Numbered from the stretch's first letter, positions 1-9,606 are shown. The stretch: DNA of 64,000 nt from Sphingomonas sp. SUN039 (GCF_024758725.1 NZ_CP096972.1:3020001-3084000); one strand, 5' to 3'. Made by a program: numbers and translations. The notes: generated by a model not told the origin, from the letters alone.

Positions 1-205
1 CGCCGACCTTGGCGTCACGCGCTGGGGCACCGTGCGGATCGACCACAAGACGATGATGACCAGCCTCGACGGCGTGTTCGCGGGCGGCGACATCGTGCGC
101 GGCGCGAGCCTTGTCGTCTGGGCCGTGCGCGACGGGCGCGATGTGGCCGAGCGCATGCACGGGTATTTGAAGGCAAAGGCGAAGCAGGAAAGGCTGGCTG
201 CATGA
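1..205 (+). CDS. gltD: Glutamate synthase small subunit, C-terminal fragment
   Basis: The window opens inside this gene; only the last 67 codons are present, in the frame beginning at base 2. The small subunit of NADPH-dependent glutamate synthase passes electrons from NADPH through FAD and Fe-S clusters to the large subunit, making glutamate from glutamine and 2-oxoglutarate. The visible GVFAGGDIVRGASLVVWAV segment is the C-terminal FAD-binding motif with the family's GG/AGD signature. Its TGA (203-205) overlaps the ATG of the next gene by 4 bp, and gltB follows, which supports the assignment. Everything upstream lies outside the window. Confidence 0.9.
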   Translation, partial: ADLGVTRWGTVRIDHKTMMTSLDGVFAGGDIVRGASLVVWAVRDGRDVAERMHGYLKAKAKQERLAA

Positions 206-915
206 AGACGATGATCGCTCTGGCCACGCTTGCACTCGCCACGCCGCTGTCGGCCCAGACCGTGGTGGCAACCCATGACGCGCCGCCGGCCGCCGCACCC
301 TCGCCGGTCGCGACCGACATCGCGGCAAAGCTGTTTCCCGACGGCACGTACCGGAAAATGCTCGGCGACACCTTCTCCAAGATGATGTCGGGCATGATCG
401 ACCAGATGGGCAACATGCCGCTGGGCGATCTGGTGAAGGCCTATGGGCTGGATACCGACGCAGCGGCAAAGCTCGACAAGGCCACCGTGAACAAGGTCAT
501 GGCCATCCTCGATCCGGCGTTCAAGGAACGCATGCGGCTGGTGATGGACGGCATGTTCAAGGGGATGATCCCGCTGTTCGAAAAGATGGAGCCGGACTTG
601 CGCGCGGGGCTCGCCGAATCGCTCGCGCACCGGTTCACGCCTGCCGAACTGGGCGAACTCAAGACGTTCTTTGCAACCCCGACCGGCAACAGCTTTGCCG
701 GACAGCAGATGCTGCTGTTCATGGACCCGGCGGTGATGGGGCGGATGCAGGCACAGATGCCCAAGATTATGGAAGCGATGCCGACGCTGGTCGGTGCCGC
801 AGCCAAGGCTGCGGCATCGTTGCCGAAAGCGAAGAAATATGCCGACCTGACCGAGGCCGAGCGTGCCGAGCTCGCCGCCCTGCTCGGCATCGACCCGAAG
901 AAGATGAAGAAATGA
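202..915 (+). CDS. Secreted DUF2059-like protein between gltD and gltB
   Basis: A 237-residue protein with a clear N-terminal signal peptide (cleavage near residue 19, after ...ATPLSAQ), so probably periplasmic. Around residues 143-167 it has the pattern FTPAELGELKTFFATPTG, typical of the DUF2059 family: a hydrophobic helix, then a short TPTG/TPxG turn. The family has no established biochemical role. The gene overlaps gltD by 4 bp at its start and gltB by 4 bp at its end (ATGA at both joints), so all three should be translationally coupled. Nothing in the protein suggests a catalytic part in ammonia assimilation. Family assignment is moderate; function is unknown. Confidence 0.8.
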   Translation: MKTMIALATLALATPLSAQTVVATHDAPPAAAPSPVATDIAAKLFPDGTYRKMLGDTFSKMMSGMIDQMGNMPLGDLVKAYGLDTDAAAKLDKATVNKVMAILDPAFKERMRLVMDGMFKGMIPLFEKMEPDLRAGLAESLAHRFTPAELGELKTFFATPTGNSFAGQQMLLFMDPAVMGRMQAQMPKIMEAMPTLVGAAAKAAASLPKAKKYADLTEAERAELAALLGIDPKKMKK

Positions 916-3900
916 CCGACCAGCGCGAACGTCTCGCCGCCGAGGGCATGTACCGCCCCGACATGGAATCCGATGCCTGCGGCGTCGGCCTCGTCGCCGC
1001 GACCGATGGGCGCGCGAGCCGCCGCGTCGTGGCATCGGCCATCGAGGCGCTGAAGGCCGTGTGGCACCGCGGCGCGGTCGATGCCGATGGTAAGACCGGC
1101 GACGGCGCGGGACTCCATGTCGATTTGCCGCTCGCGTTCTTCGACGACGCGATTGTCGGCAGCGGGCACAAGCCGATCCCGAACCGGCGGCTCGCGGTCG
1201 GCATGATCTTCCTCCCCCGCACCGATCTCGGCGCGCAGGAGAGCTGCCGCACCATTGTCGAAAGCGAAATCATCGACGCGGGCTACACCATCTACGGATG
1301 GCGGCAGGTGCCGGTCGACATCTCGGTGATCGGGCGCAAGGCGCAATCGCTGCGTCCCGAGATCGAGCAGATCATGATCGCCGGCCCCGCGCCCGATGCG
1401 GTCAGTATCGAGGAGTTCGAAAAGAACCTGTACCTTGTGCGCCGCCGGATCGAACGGCGGATCATCGCCGCGCAGATCCAGGGCTTCTACGTCTGCTCGC
1501 TTTCGTGCCGCTCGATTGTCTACAAGGGGCTGTTCCTCGCCGAGAGCCTGTCGGTGTTCTACCCCGACCTGACCGACGAACGGTTCACCTCGCGCGTCGC
1601 GATTTTCCACCAGCGCTATTCGACCAACACCTTCCCGCAATGGTGGCTGGCGCAACCGTTCCGCGCGCTGGCGCATAACGGCGAGATCAACACCATCCGT
1701 GGTAACAAGAACTGGATGAAGGCGCATGAAATCCGGATGGCGAGCCTCGCCTTCGGCGATTCATCGGACGACATCAAACCGGTGATTCCGGCGGGCGCGA
1801 GCGACACCGCTGCGCTCGATGCGGTGTTCGAGGTGATCTGCCGCTCGGGGAGAGACGCGCCGACCGCAAAGACCATGCTCGTCCCCGAAGCGTGGCAGGC
1901 CAAGGCCGACATGCCGCAGGCGCACAAGGATATGTACGCCTATCTGGCGAGCGTGATGGAGCCGTGGGACGGCCCTGCCGCGCTCGCCATGACCGACGGT
2001 CGCTGGGCGGTCGCGGGGATGGACCGCAACGCGCTGCGTCCGCTGCGCTATACGCTGACCAACGACGACCTGCTGATCGTCGGCAGCGAGACCGGCATGG
2101 TCGTGGTGCCCGAGGCGACGGTCATAGCCAAAGGCAGACTCGGCCCGGGCCAGATGATCGGGGTCGACCTGCAAGAGGGCAAACTCTTCCACGACCGCGA
2201 GCTGAAGGACCAGCTGGCGGGCGAAGCGCCCTATGGCGAGATGGTCGGCGATTTCCTGAAGCTCACGGACCTGTCGGAGGTCGCCGCGGCAGACGTGCCG
2301 CTGTCGCGGGCCGAACTGACGCGGCGACAGGTGGCGGCGGGGATGACGCTCGAGGACATGGAGCTGATCCTGTCGCCGATGGTCGAGGACGCCAAGGAAG
2401 CGGTCGGCAGCATGGGCGACGATACGCCGCTCGCCGTGATTTCGGACAAGCCGCGCCTGATCCACCAGTTCTTCCGCCAGAACTTCTCGCAGGTCACCAA
2501 CCCGCCGATCGACAGTCTGCGCGAGCGGCAGGTGATGTCGCTCAAGACACGCTTCGGCAACCTCGCCAACATCCTCGATCAGGATTCGGGGCGCGACCGG
2601 GTGCTCGTGCTCGACACCCCGGTGCTGTCGAACGCGGACTGGGCGCGGCTGAAGGGGCATTTCGGTCCGGTCGCCGCCGAGATCGACTGCACGTTCGATG
2701 CAGATTCAGGCGCGGACGGCCTGCGCGCCGCGATTGCGCGGGTGCGGTCGGAGGCGGAACAGGCGATCCGCGAGGGGCGCAGTGAGCTGTTCCTGACCGA
2801 CGAGGCGGTGTCCGAAACCCGCGTCGGCATCCAGATGGTGCTCGCCGCCGCTGCGGTCCATACGCATCTCGTGCGAAAAGGGCTGCGCTCCTACGCCAGC
2901 GTCAACGTGCGCTCGGCGGAATGTCTCGACACGCATTATTTCGCGGTGCTGATCGGCGTGGGTGCCACGACGGTAAACGCGCATCTGGCCGAGGCGTCGA
3001 TTGCCGACCGCCACACGCGCGGGCTGTTCGGCGATCTGACGCTTGCGACCTGCGTGGCGCGCTATGTCTCGGCCATTGGCGAGGGGTTGCTCAAGATCAT
3101 GTCGAAAATGGGGATCGCGGTGATCTCCAGCTATCGCGGCGGCTATAATTTCGAAGCGGTCGGCCTCAGTCGTGCGCTGGTCGACGATCTGTTCCCGGGC
3201 ATGCCCGCCAAGATTTCGGGCGAGGGCTATGCCTCGCTCTACATCAACGCGCACGAGCGGCATGAGGCGGCGTACGACAGCGGCGTCGCGACGCTGCCCA
3301 TCGGCGGCTTCTATCGTCAGCGCGCAGGGGGCGAGGCGCATGCCTATTCGGCGCAGCTGATGCACCTGTTGCAGACCGCCGTCGGCACCGACAGTTATTC
3401 GACCTATCTGCAATTCGCGCGCGGCGTCCGCGATTTACCGCCGGTCTATCTGCGCGACCTGCTTGAATTCAATTACGCCAAGGAGCCGGTGCCGGTCGAT
3501 CAGGTCGAGGCAATCACCGAAATCCGCAAGCGGTTCGTGACGCCAGGCATGTCGCTGGGCGCGCTCAGCCCCGAGGCGCACGAGACGCTCGCCATCGCGA
3601 TGAACCGCATCGGTGCCAAGGCCGTTTCGGGCGAAGGCGGCGAGGATTCGGCACGCTTCAAACCCTATCCCAACGGCGACAACGCCAATTCGTCGATCAA
3701 GCAGATCGCGAGCGGGCGCTTCGGCGTAACGGCGGAATATCTGGGCTCGGCCGAGGAAATTGAGATCAAGGTCGCGCAGGGGGCCAAGCCCGGCGAGGGG
3801 GGGCAGTTGCCCGGCTTCAAGGTGACCGAGCTGATCGCCAAGCTCCGCCACTCGACCCCGGGGGTGACGCTCATTTCGCCGCCGCCGCATCACGACATTT

Positions 3901-5423
3901 ATTCGATCGAGGATCTGGCGCAGCTCATCTACGACCTCAAGCAGATCAACACCCGCGCGCGGGTGTGCGTGAAGCTGGTGTCGTCGGCAGGCATCGGCAC
4001 CGTCGCGGCGGGCGTGGCCAAGGCACACGCCGACTGCATCCTGATCGCGGGCCATGTCGGCGGCACCGGCGCGTCGCCGCAAACCAGCATCAAATACGCC
4101 GGCACGCCGTGGGAAATGGGCCTCAGCGAGGTCAATCAGGTGCTGACGCTCAACGGTCTGCGCCACCGCGTCAAACTTCGCACTGACGGCGGACTGAAAA
4201 CCGGGCGTGATATCGTGATTGCCGCGATATTGGGGGCGGAGGAGTTCGGCATCGGCACTTTGTCCTTGGTGGCGATGGGCTGCATCATGGTGCGGCAATG
4301 CCATTCGAACACCTGCCCGGTCGGCGTCTGCGTTCAGGATGAGCGGCTGCGGAAGAAATTCACCGGCACGCCCGAAAAGGTCATCAACCTGATGACCTTC
4401 ATCGCCGAGGAGGTCCGTGAAATCCTCGCGCGGCTGGGCGTGAAGTCATTGGACGAAGTGATCGGCCGCACCGAATTACTGCGCCAGGTCAGCCGCGGCG
4501 CGGAGCATCTCGACGACCTCGACCTCAACCCGATCCTCGCCAAGGTCGATGCCGACGACGACCAGCGCCGGTTCAACGTACCCGGTGGCCGCAACCCGGT
4601 GCCCGACAGCCTCGACGCGCAAATCCTGCACGACGCCAAACCGGTATTCGAACGGCGCGAGAAGATGCAGCTGACCTATACGGTGCGGAATACCCATCGC
4701 GCGGTCGGGACGCGGTTGTCGGCGGAAATCACCTCGCTCTATGGGATGTCGGCGCTCAACGACCATCATGTCCAGGTCCGGCTGCGCGGGTCGGCGGGGC
4801 AATCGCTCGGCGCGTTCCTGTGCAAGGGGATCACGCTCGAAGTGTTCGGCGACGCCAACGACTATGTCGGCAAGGGGCTGTCGGGCGGCATCATCACGCT
4901 GCGCCCGATGGTATCGTCGCCGCTGGAAACCCAGCACAACACGATCATCGGCAACACCGTGCTGTACGGCGCAACCAGCGGGAAGCTGTTCGCTGCAGGG
5001 CAGGCGGGCGAGCGTTTCGCCGTGCGGAACTCGGGAGCCGAAGTCGTCGTGGAGGGCTGCGGCGCGAATGGCTGCGAATATATGACCGGCGGCACCGCCG
5101 TGATTCTGGGCGAAGTCGGCGAGAATTTCGGCGCGGGCATGTCGGGCGGGATGGCGTTCGTTCTCGATACGGAGGGCAATTTCGCCGCGCGCGCCAATGC
5201 CGAGACGATTACCTGGAACCGGCTGTCGTCGCTGCACTGGGAAACCAAATGCCGCGCGCTGATCGCCGAACATGCGCTGGCGACCGACAGCAAATGGTCG
5301 AACGCGATCCTCGACGACTGGGACCGCTGGCGGGACCAGTTCTGGCAGGTCGTGCCGAAGGAAATGTTGTCGCGGCTGGCCCATCCGCTCGACGACCGCG
5401 AACATTTGGTAGCGGCGGAGTAG
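912..5423 (+). CDS. gltB: Glutamate synthase (NADPH) large subunit
   Basis: A 1503-residue full-length large subunit. The N-terminal class-II glutamine amidotransferase domain (about 20-430) supplies ammonia; its nucleophile is Cys23 in SDACGVG. Here the Cys follows a longer leader than usual, so the enzyme is probably processed at that residue or begins catalysis from it after trimming. The central and FMN-binding synthase domains follow (about 500-1210). The 3Fe-4S ligands lie in MVRQCHSNTCPVGVC near residues 1128-1140. The C-terminal beta-helix GXGXG domain (about 1260-1480) contains GGTAVILGEVGENFGAGMSG. The gene starts inside the stop of the DUF2059-like gene. Confidence 0.97.
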   Translation: MTDQRERLAAEGMYRPDMESDACGVGLVAATDGRASRRVVASAIEALKAVWHRGAVDADGKTGDGAGLHVDLPLAFFDDAIVGSGHKPIPNRRLAVGMIFLPRTDLGAQESCRTIVESEIIDAGYTIYGWRQVPVDISVIGRKAQSLRPEIEQIMIAGPAPDAVSIEEFEKNLYLVRRRIERRIIAAQIQGFYVCSLSCRSIVYKGLFLAESLSVFYPDLTDERFTSRVAIFHQRYSTNTFPQWWLAQPFRALAHNGEINTIRGNKNWMKAHEIRMASLAFGDSSDDIKPVIPAGASDTAALDAVFEVICRSGRDAPTAKTMLVPEAWQAKADMPQAHKDMYAYLASVMEPWDGPAALAMTDGRWAVAGMDRNALRPLRYTLTNDDLLIVGSETGMVVVPEATVIAKGRLGPGQMIGVDLQEGKLFHDRELKDQLAGEAPYGEMVGDFLKLTDLSEVAAADVPLSRAELTRRQVAAGMTLEDMELILSPMVEDAKEAVGSMGDDTPLAVISDKPRLIHQFFRQNFSQVTNPPIDSLRERQVMSLKTRFGNLANILDQDSGRDRVLVLDTPVLSNADWARLKGHFGPVAAEIDCTFDADSGADGLRAAIARVRSEAEQAIREGRSELFLTDEAVSETRVGIQMVLAAAAVHTHLVRKGLRSYASVNVRSAECLDTHYFAVLIGVGATTVNAHLAEASIADRHTRGLFGDLTLATCVARYVSAIGEGLLKIMSKMGIAVISSYRGGYNFEAVGLSRALVDDLFPGMPAKISGEGYASLYINAHERHEAAYDSGVATLPIGGFYRQRAGGEAHAYSAQLMHLLQTAVGTDSYSTYLQFARGVRDLPPVYLRDLLEFNYAKEPVPVDQVEAITEIRKRFVTPGMSLGALSPEAHETLAIAMNRIGAKAVSGEGGEDSARFKPYPNGDNANSSIKQIASGRFGVTAEYLGSAEEIEIKVAQGAKPGEGGQLPGFKVTELIAKLRHSTPGVTLISPPPHHDIYSIEDLAQLIYDLKQINTRARVCVKLVSSAGIGTVAAGVAKAHADCILIAGHVGGTGASPQTSIKYAGTPWEMGLSEVNQVLTLNGLRHRVKLRTDGGLKTGRDIVIAAILGAEEFGIGTLSLVAMGCIMVRQCHSNTCPVGVCVQDERLRKKFTGTPEKVINLMTFIAEEVREILARLGVKSLDEVIGRTELLRQVSRGAEHLDDLDLNPILAKVDADDDQRRFNVPGGRNPVPDSLDAQILHDAKPVFERREKMQLTYTVRNTHRAVGTRLSAEITSLYGMSALNDHHVQVRLRGSAGQSLGAFLCKGITLEVFGDANDYVGKGLSGGIITLRPMVSSPLETQHNTIIGNTVLYGATSGKLFAAGQAGERFAVRNSGAEVVVEGCGANGCEYMTGGTAVILGEVGENFGAGMSGGMAFVLDTEGNFAARANAETITWNRLSSLHWETKCRALIAEHALATDSKWSNAILDDWDRWRDQFWQVVPKEMLSRLAHPLDDREHLVAAE

Positions 5424-5426
5424 AAT

Positions 5427-5456
5427 TCGGGGTCGCTTGCGCTAAAGCACCCCCGA
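5427..5456 (+). terminator. Hairpin after gltB
   Basis: A near-perfect inverted repeat fills the 34-bp gap between gltB and the transferase gene. TCGGGG (5427-5432) pairs with CCCCGA (5451-5456), and an inner GCTT pairs with AAGC. There is no T-tract, and the downstream gene starts four bases later. It may therefore act as an attenuating or mRNA-stabilising hairpin rather than a full terminator. Confidence 0.4.
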
Positions 5457-5457
5457 T

Positions 5458-6129
5458 ATGTGGCTGATTCACCAATTCCCGCTGTGTCCGTTTTCGCGCA
5501 AGGTCCGGCTTTTGCTCGGCGAAAAGGGTGTGGGTTACGAACTCAAGCTCGAAAAGCCGTGGGAGCGGCGCGACGAGTTCATCGATCTCAATCCCGCCGG
5601 CCAGACCCCGGTCATGGTCGATCAGGAACGCGGGACCAAATTAATCCACTCGGTCGCCATCTGCGAATATTTCGAGGAGACGGTCGAAAAGTCGAAGATG
5701 ATTTCGGGAACCGCGACCGACCGCGCCGAAATCCGCCGCCTGACCGCATGGTTCGACGAGCAATTCCATGCTGCCGTCACCGGCCCCTTGCTGGGCGAGC
5801 GGATGTACAAGCGTATCGTCCACCGCATGTCGCCCGACACGGCGGCGCTGCGCGAGGCGATGAAGGCCGCCAACGAGATGCTCGACTATGTCGACTGGCT
5901 GCTCCACCGGCATAACTGGATTGCGGGCAGCGCGCTCAGCCTCGCCGATTTGGCCGCGGCAGCGCATATCTCGGTCGCCGACTATCTCGGCGGCATCGAC
6001 TGGCGCGCGCACGAGAATACGCGGGTCTGGTATATGGGCTTGAAATCGCGCCCCAGCTTCCGGCCGCTGCTCGCCGAGCGGATGGCGGGGATCGCGCCGC
6101 CTGCGGACTACGACAAGGTGGATTTCTAG
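5458..6129 (+). CDS. Glutathione S-transferase family protein
   Basis: A 223-residue cytosolic protein with the two-domain GST layout. The N-terminal thioredoxin fold (about 1-80) has FPLCPFSRKVR as its active-site helix start, with Cys10 and Ser13 as candidate catalytic residues, and the conserved cis-proline NPAGQTPVMVD near 47-57. The helical C-terminal domain contains the SLADLAAAAHISVADYL pattern. The substrate cannot be deduced. The ATG at 5458 immediately follows the hairpin after gltB. The stop overlaps the stop of convergent ubiG by sharing CTAG. Confidence 0.88.
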   Translation: MWLIHQFPLCPFSRKVRLLLGEKGVGYELKLEKPWERRDEFIDLNPAGQTPVMVDQERGTKLIHSVAICEYFEETVEKSKMISGTATDRAEIRRLTAWFDEQFHAAVTGPLLGERMYKRIVHRMSPDTAALREAMKAANEMLDYVDWLLHRHNWIAGSALSLADLAAAAHISVADYLGGIDWRAHENTRVWYMGLKSRPSFRPLLAERMAGIAPPADYDKVDF

Positions 6130-6863
6130 GCCGCGACCACCGTTACGAAGTAATCGAGCGACAGATTGTCGGTCAGCCGCGCCCCGCGCACCGGATCAAA
6201 GGCGAAGCCGGTCGTATCGATCACTTTCAATCCCGCGTCGGCCAGCAACGCCGTCAATTCGTCTGGCGCAATGAACTTGTCCCAGTCGTGGGTGCCGCGC
6301 GGAATTCGGCCGAGCCCCTCGCCGACGGTAATCATCGTCAGGCGCGATAGCGGCGTGCGATTGGGCGTCGACAGGACCATCAGCCCCCCTTCCGCCAGCG
6401 CGCCCGCCAGCCCCGCCACGAATGCGGCGGGGTCGCTGACATGTTCGATCACTTCGAGCGACGTGACCAGATCGAACCGCTCCCCCGCTACCGCGCCGGT
6501 GTCGCCGCTGCGGTAATCGATCGACAGACCGACGTGGGCGGCGTGAAGCTGCGCCGCCGCGATATTCTCGGGGGCCGCATCGACGCCGGTCACGTCGGCC
6601 CCCAGCCGCGCCAGCGGTTCGCACAGCAGCCCTGCCCCGCAGCCCATGTCGAGCGCGCGCTTGCCCGCCAGCGGGTGCCGCGCCGTTTCGTCGCTGCCGA
6701 AATGGCGGTCGATGGCACTGCGGATATAGCCCAGCCGAACCGGATTGAGCCGGTGGAGCATTGCCGATGAGCCCTTGGGATCCCACCAGTCGGCGGCGAG
6801 CGCCCCGAAATGGCTTGCCTCGTGCGAAGATATCGTTGTCGGGGCCACGCTTGCGTCGGTCAT
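6126..6863 (-). CDS. ubiG: 3-demethylubiquinol/2-polyprenyl-6-hydroxyphenol O-methyltransferase
   Basis: A 245-residue class-I SAM methyltransferase carrying out both O-methylations of ubiquinone biosynthesis. The N-terminal HFGALAADWWDPKGSSAMLH block is characteristic of UbiG. Motif I is LDMGCGAGLLCEPLARLGADV, followed by the acidic GVDAAP residue, and FDLVTSLEVIEHV covers motif II. Length matches the family. It is divergent from lysC; the two start codons are 55 bp apart, so their promoters must lie close together. Confidence 0.95.
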   Translation of the reverse strand: MTDASVAPTTISSHEASHFGALAADWWDPKGSSAMLHRLNPVRLGYIRSAIDRHFGSDETARHPLAGKRALDMGCGAGLLCEPLARLGADVTGVDAAPENIAAAQLHAAHVGLSIDYRSGDTGAVAGERFDLVTSLEVIEHVSDPAAFVAGLAGALAEGGLMVLSTPNRTPLSRLTMITVGEGLGRIPRGTHDWDKFIAPDELTALLADAGLKVIDTTGFAFDPVRGARLTDNLSLDYFVTVVAA

Positions 6864-6918
6864 GCCCCCTAGCTAGCAGGGCCGCGCTTCAAGACCAAAG
6901 GGGGAAGTTGCGCGGACT

Positions 6919-8184
6919 ATGGCGCGGATCGTAATGAAATTCGGCGGCACGTCGATGGCGGGGACCGAGCGTATCCGCAGCGTGGCGCAGCGCGTGAAGC
7001 GCGAGGTCGATGCGGGCAACGAAGTCGCGGTGGTCGTCTCGGCGATGGCGGGCGAGACCGACCGGCTGGTGAATTTCTGCCGCGAGGCATCGCCGCTGCA
7101 CGACCCGCGCGAATATGACGTGGTGGTCGCGGCGGGCGAGCAGGTGACTTCGGGACTGCTGGCGATTGCGCTTCAGGCGCTGGGCGTAAAGGCGCGCAGC
7201 TGGCTCGGCTGGCAAATGCCGATCCGCACCGACGACGCCCATGCCAAGGCACGGATCGAGGACATCGATACAGCAGCCTTGCGTGAAGCGATGGCGGGCG
7301 GCGAAGTTGCGGTGATCCCCGGTTTTCAGGGCATGGGACCGGGCAACCGGATTTCGACGCTCGGTCGCGGTGGCTCCGACACCTCCGCAGTTGCAGTGGC
7401 AGCCGCCGTCAAGGCCGACCGCTGCGACATCTACACCGATGTCGACGGGGTCTATACCACCGACCCGCGCATCGTGCCGCGCGCGCGCAAGCTGAAGCGT
7501 GTCACGTACGAGGAAATGCTCGAACTCGCGAGCGTCGGCGCGAAAGTGCTGCAGACCCGCTCGGTCGGCCTCGCGATGAAAGAGGGCGTGCGGGTGCAGG
7601 TGCTGTCGTCGTTCGACGATCCCGCCGACGCTCCCGCCGCAGACACTTTGCCCGGCACGATGATCGTCGGCGATGCAGAATTAGGAGACGACATGGAACG
7701 CCAGCTCATCACCGGCATCGCGCATGACAAGAACGAGGCGAAGATCACGCTGACCAATGTGCCGGACAAACCCGGTGCGGTCGCCAATATCTTCACGCCG
7801 CTCGCCGACGGCTCGATCAACGTCGACATGATCATCCAGAACATTTCGCACGGCACGGGCTCGACGGACGTGACGTTCACGGTCCCGGCGTCGGACCTTG
7901 CCCGCTCGCTCGATCTGCTCGACAAGGCCAAGGGCGACATCGGCTATGGCGAGATTGTCCACGACACCCGCGTCGCCAAGATTTCGGTCGTCGGCGTCGG
8001 GATGCGGAGCCATGCAGGCGTTGCGTCGGCGATGTTCACCGCGCTCGCCCAACGCGGCATCAACATTCAGGCGATCACGACGTCGGAGATCAAGGTCAGC
8101 GTGCTGATCCACGAGGATGAAACCGAGCTGGCGGTTCGGGTGCTGCACACGGCGTACGGGCTGGATGCGGAGGAAGCGGGTTGA
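6919..8184 (+). CDS. lysC: Aspartate kinase
   Basis: A 421-residue monofunctional aspartokinase, the first step of the lysine, threonine, methionine and diaminopimelate pathways. The kinase domain (1-260) opens with VMKFGGTSMAG, and the nucleotide region GRGGSDTSAVAVAAAVKAD lies near 155-172. Two C-terminal ACT domains (about 270-415) begin around ITGIAHDKNEAKITL and suggest feedback inhibition by lysine and/or threonine. It is a single polypeptide of normal length, although alternative translation of a beta subunit near MERQLITG, as known in some aspartokinases, cannot be excluded. The stop overlaps the TTG start of the next gene. Confidence 0.96.
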   Translation: MARIVMKFGGTSMAGTERIRSVAQRVKREVDAGNEVAVVVSAMAGETDRLVNFCREASPLHDPREYDVVVAAGEQVTSGLLAIALQALGVKARSWLGWQMPIRTDDAHAKARIEDIDTAALREAMAGGEVAVIPGFQGMGPGNRISTLGRGGSDTSAVAVAAAVKADRCDIYTDVDGVYTTDPRIVPRARKLKRVTYEEMLELASVGAKVLQTRSVGLAMKEGVRVQVLSSFDDPADAPAADTLPGTMIVGDAELGDDMERQLITGIAHDKNEAKITLTNVPDKPGAVANIFTPLADGSINVDMIIQNISHGTGSTDVTFTVPASDLARSLDLLDKAKGDIGYGEIVHDTRVAKISVVGVGMRSHAGVASAMFTALAQRGINIQAITTSEIKVSVLIHEDETELAVRVLHTAYGLDAEEAG

Positions 8185-8561
8185 TCGCAGCAGCGGCTAT
8201 TTTCGCGTTAGCAGCCGCAACGTCTGGCCATGCCGAGCCAACCATCGATGGCCTTCGCCCCTACTACACCGCTGCGTATCGTGAGTGCCTGAAAGATCCC
8301 GCCCCAACCGGACGCCCCGACGTCGACTGCACGACCGTAGAACTTGGGATTCAAGCCAAACGTCTCGCTACACGATACACTTGGCTGTTGCGGACGGCGT
8401 CTGCGAAAGAACGACTTAAGCTGCAGCAAGCGCAAAAGCGCTGGAAGCTCACGATGCAGGAACGGTGCGTCCCGCCGTCCGACCAGTCAGATAATATCTG
8501 GTGCGAGCTTGATTACACCATTCTTAGGTTGAGCCAGTTGGGCGGAAAGAAGTCAAAATGA
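8181..8561 (+). CDS. Small secreted protein, LprI/DUF1311-like
   Basis: A 126-residue protein with a signal peptide (about 1-18, ending TSGHA) and four Cys in the mature part. The C-terminal stretch ERLKLQQAQKRWKLTMQERC resembles the helical repeat of DUF1311/LprI-type proteins, some of which inhibit lysozyme; this assignment is tentative. The start is TTG at 8181, overlapping the lysC stop (TTGA), with no other in-frame start near the signal peptide. Its last codons overlap the next gene by 4 bp. Base composition is visibly less GC-rich than its neighbours, suggesting recent acquisition or relaxed codon selection. Confidence 0.65.
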   Translation: MIAAAAIFALAAATSGHAEPTIDGLRPYYTAAYRECLKDPAPTGRPDVDCTTVELGIQAKRLATRYTWLLRTASAKERLKLQQAQKRWKLTMQERCVPPSDQSDNIWCELDYTILRLSQLGGKKSK

Positions 8562-9565
8562 TGTCGGGTGCCCTACAATCCCTCATGCAGCGCGGCACCG
8601 ATTTCCTCGGCAGCGAAACTGCGATCATGTGCGGCGCGATGTCGTGGGTGAGCGAGCGGCATCTGGTGTCTGCCGTCTCCAACGCGGGCGGGTTCGGGCT
8701 GATCGCGTGCGGGGCGATGACGGTCGATCTGCTCGACACCGAAATCGCCGAGACCAGGAAGCGGACGACCAAGCCGTTCGGCGTCAACCTCATCACCATG
8801 CACCCGCATCTCAACGAGCTTATCGCGCTGTGCGGGCGGCATGGCATCGGCCATATCGTGCTCGCGGGCGGCATTCCTCCGGCGGGCGCGCTCGATGCGA
8901 TCAAGGCAACGGGGGCAAAGGTCATCGCGTTCGCGCCTGCGCTCGTCATGGCCAAGAAGCTGATCCGCTCGGGTGTCGATGCGCTGGTGATCGAGGGGCA
9001 TGAAGCGGGCGGGCATATCGGCCCGGTCGCGACCTCGGTACTGGCCCAGGAAATCCTGCCCGAGATCGCGACGCAAGTCCCCGTGTTCGTCGCGGGCGGC
9101 ATCGGGCGGGGCGAGGCGATTGCCGGCTATCTCGAAATGGGGGCCGCCGGGGTTCAACTCGGCACGCGTTTTGCCTGTGCGACCGAAAGCATTGCGCATC
9201 CGGCGTTCAAGAAAGCGTTTTTCCGCGCCAATGCCCGCGACGCCATGCCCAGCGTCCAGATCGACCCGCGCCTGCCGGTCATCCCGGTGCGCGCGCTGAA
9301 GAACGCGGGGACCGAGGCGTTCACCGCCAAGCAGATCGAAGTCGCCCGCCTGCTCGACGAGGGCAAGGTGGATATGAACGAGGCACAGCTCCAGATCGAA
9401 TATTTCTGGGCCGGGGCACTGCGCCGTGCGGTGATCGACGGCGATGTCGAGGGCGGTTCGCTGATGGCGGGGCAATCGGTCGGGATGCTGACGAAGGAAG
9501 AGCCCGTCGCCGACATCCTCGCCGAACTGGTGGAGCAGGCCGAAGCCGCGCTCGGCACAAGATAG
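8558..9565 (+). CDS. Nitronate monooxygenase / 2-nitropropane dioxygenase family flavoprotein
   Basis: A 335-residue FMN-dependent TIM-barrel enzyme. Visible family features are IMCGAMSWVSERHLVSAVSN at the N-terminus, the phosphate-binding VFVAGGIGRGEAIAGYLEMG (about 170-195), and EGHEAGGHIGPVATS, whose His is the catalytic base in class-I nitronate monooxygenases. FabK-type enoyl-ACP reductases share the fold and cannot be ruled out, since both contain the GHEAGGH block. It starts at ATG 8558, overlapping the upstream small gene, so it probably belongs to the lysC transcript. Confidence 0.87.
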   Translation: MMSGALQSLMQRGTDFLGSETAIMCGAMSWVSERHLVSAVSNAGGFGLIACGAMTVDLLDTEIAETRKRTTKPFGVNLITMHPHLNELIALCGRHGIGHIVLAGGIPPAGALDAIKATGAKVIAFAPALVMAKKLIRSGVDALVIEGHEAGGHIGPVATSVLAQEILPEIATQVPVFVAGGIGRGEAIAGYLEMGAAGVQLGTRFACATESIAHPAFKKAFFRANARDAMPSVQIDPRLPVIPVRALKNAGTEAFTAKQIEVARLLDEGKVDMNEAQLQIEYFWAGALRRAVIDGDVEGGSLMAGQSVGMLTKEEPVADILAELVEQAEAALGTR

Positions 9566-9606
9566 TGTTGGCTGGACAGCGGGGGCGGTTCTGCTAGCCC
9601 TGCTCC

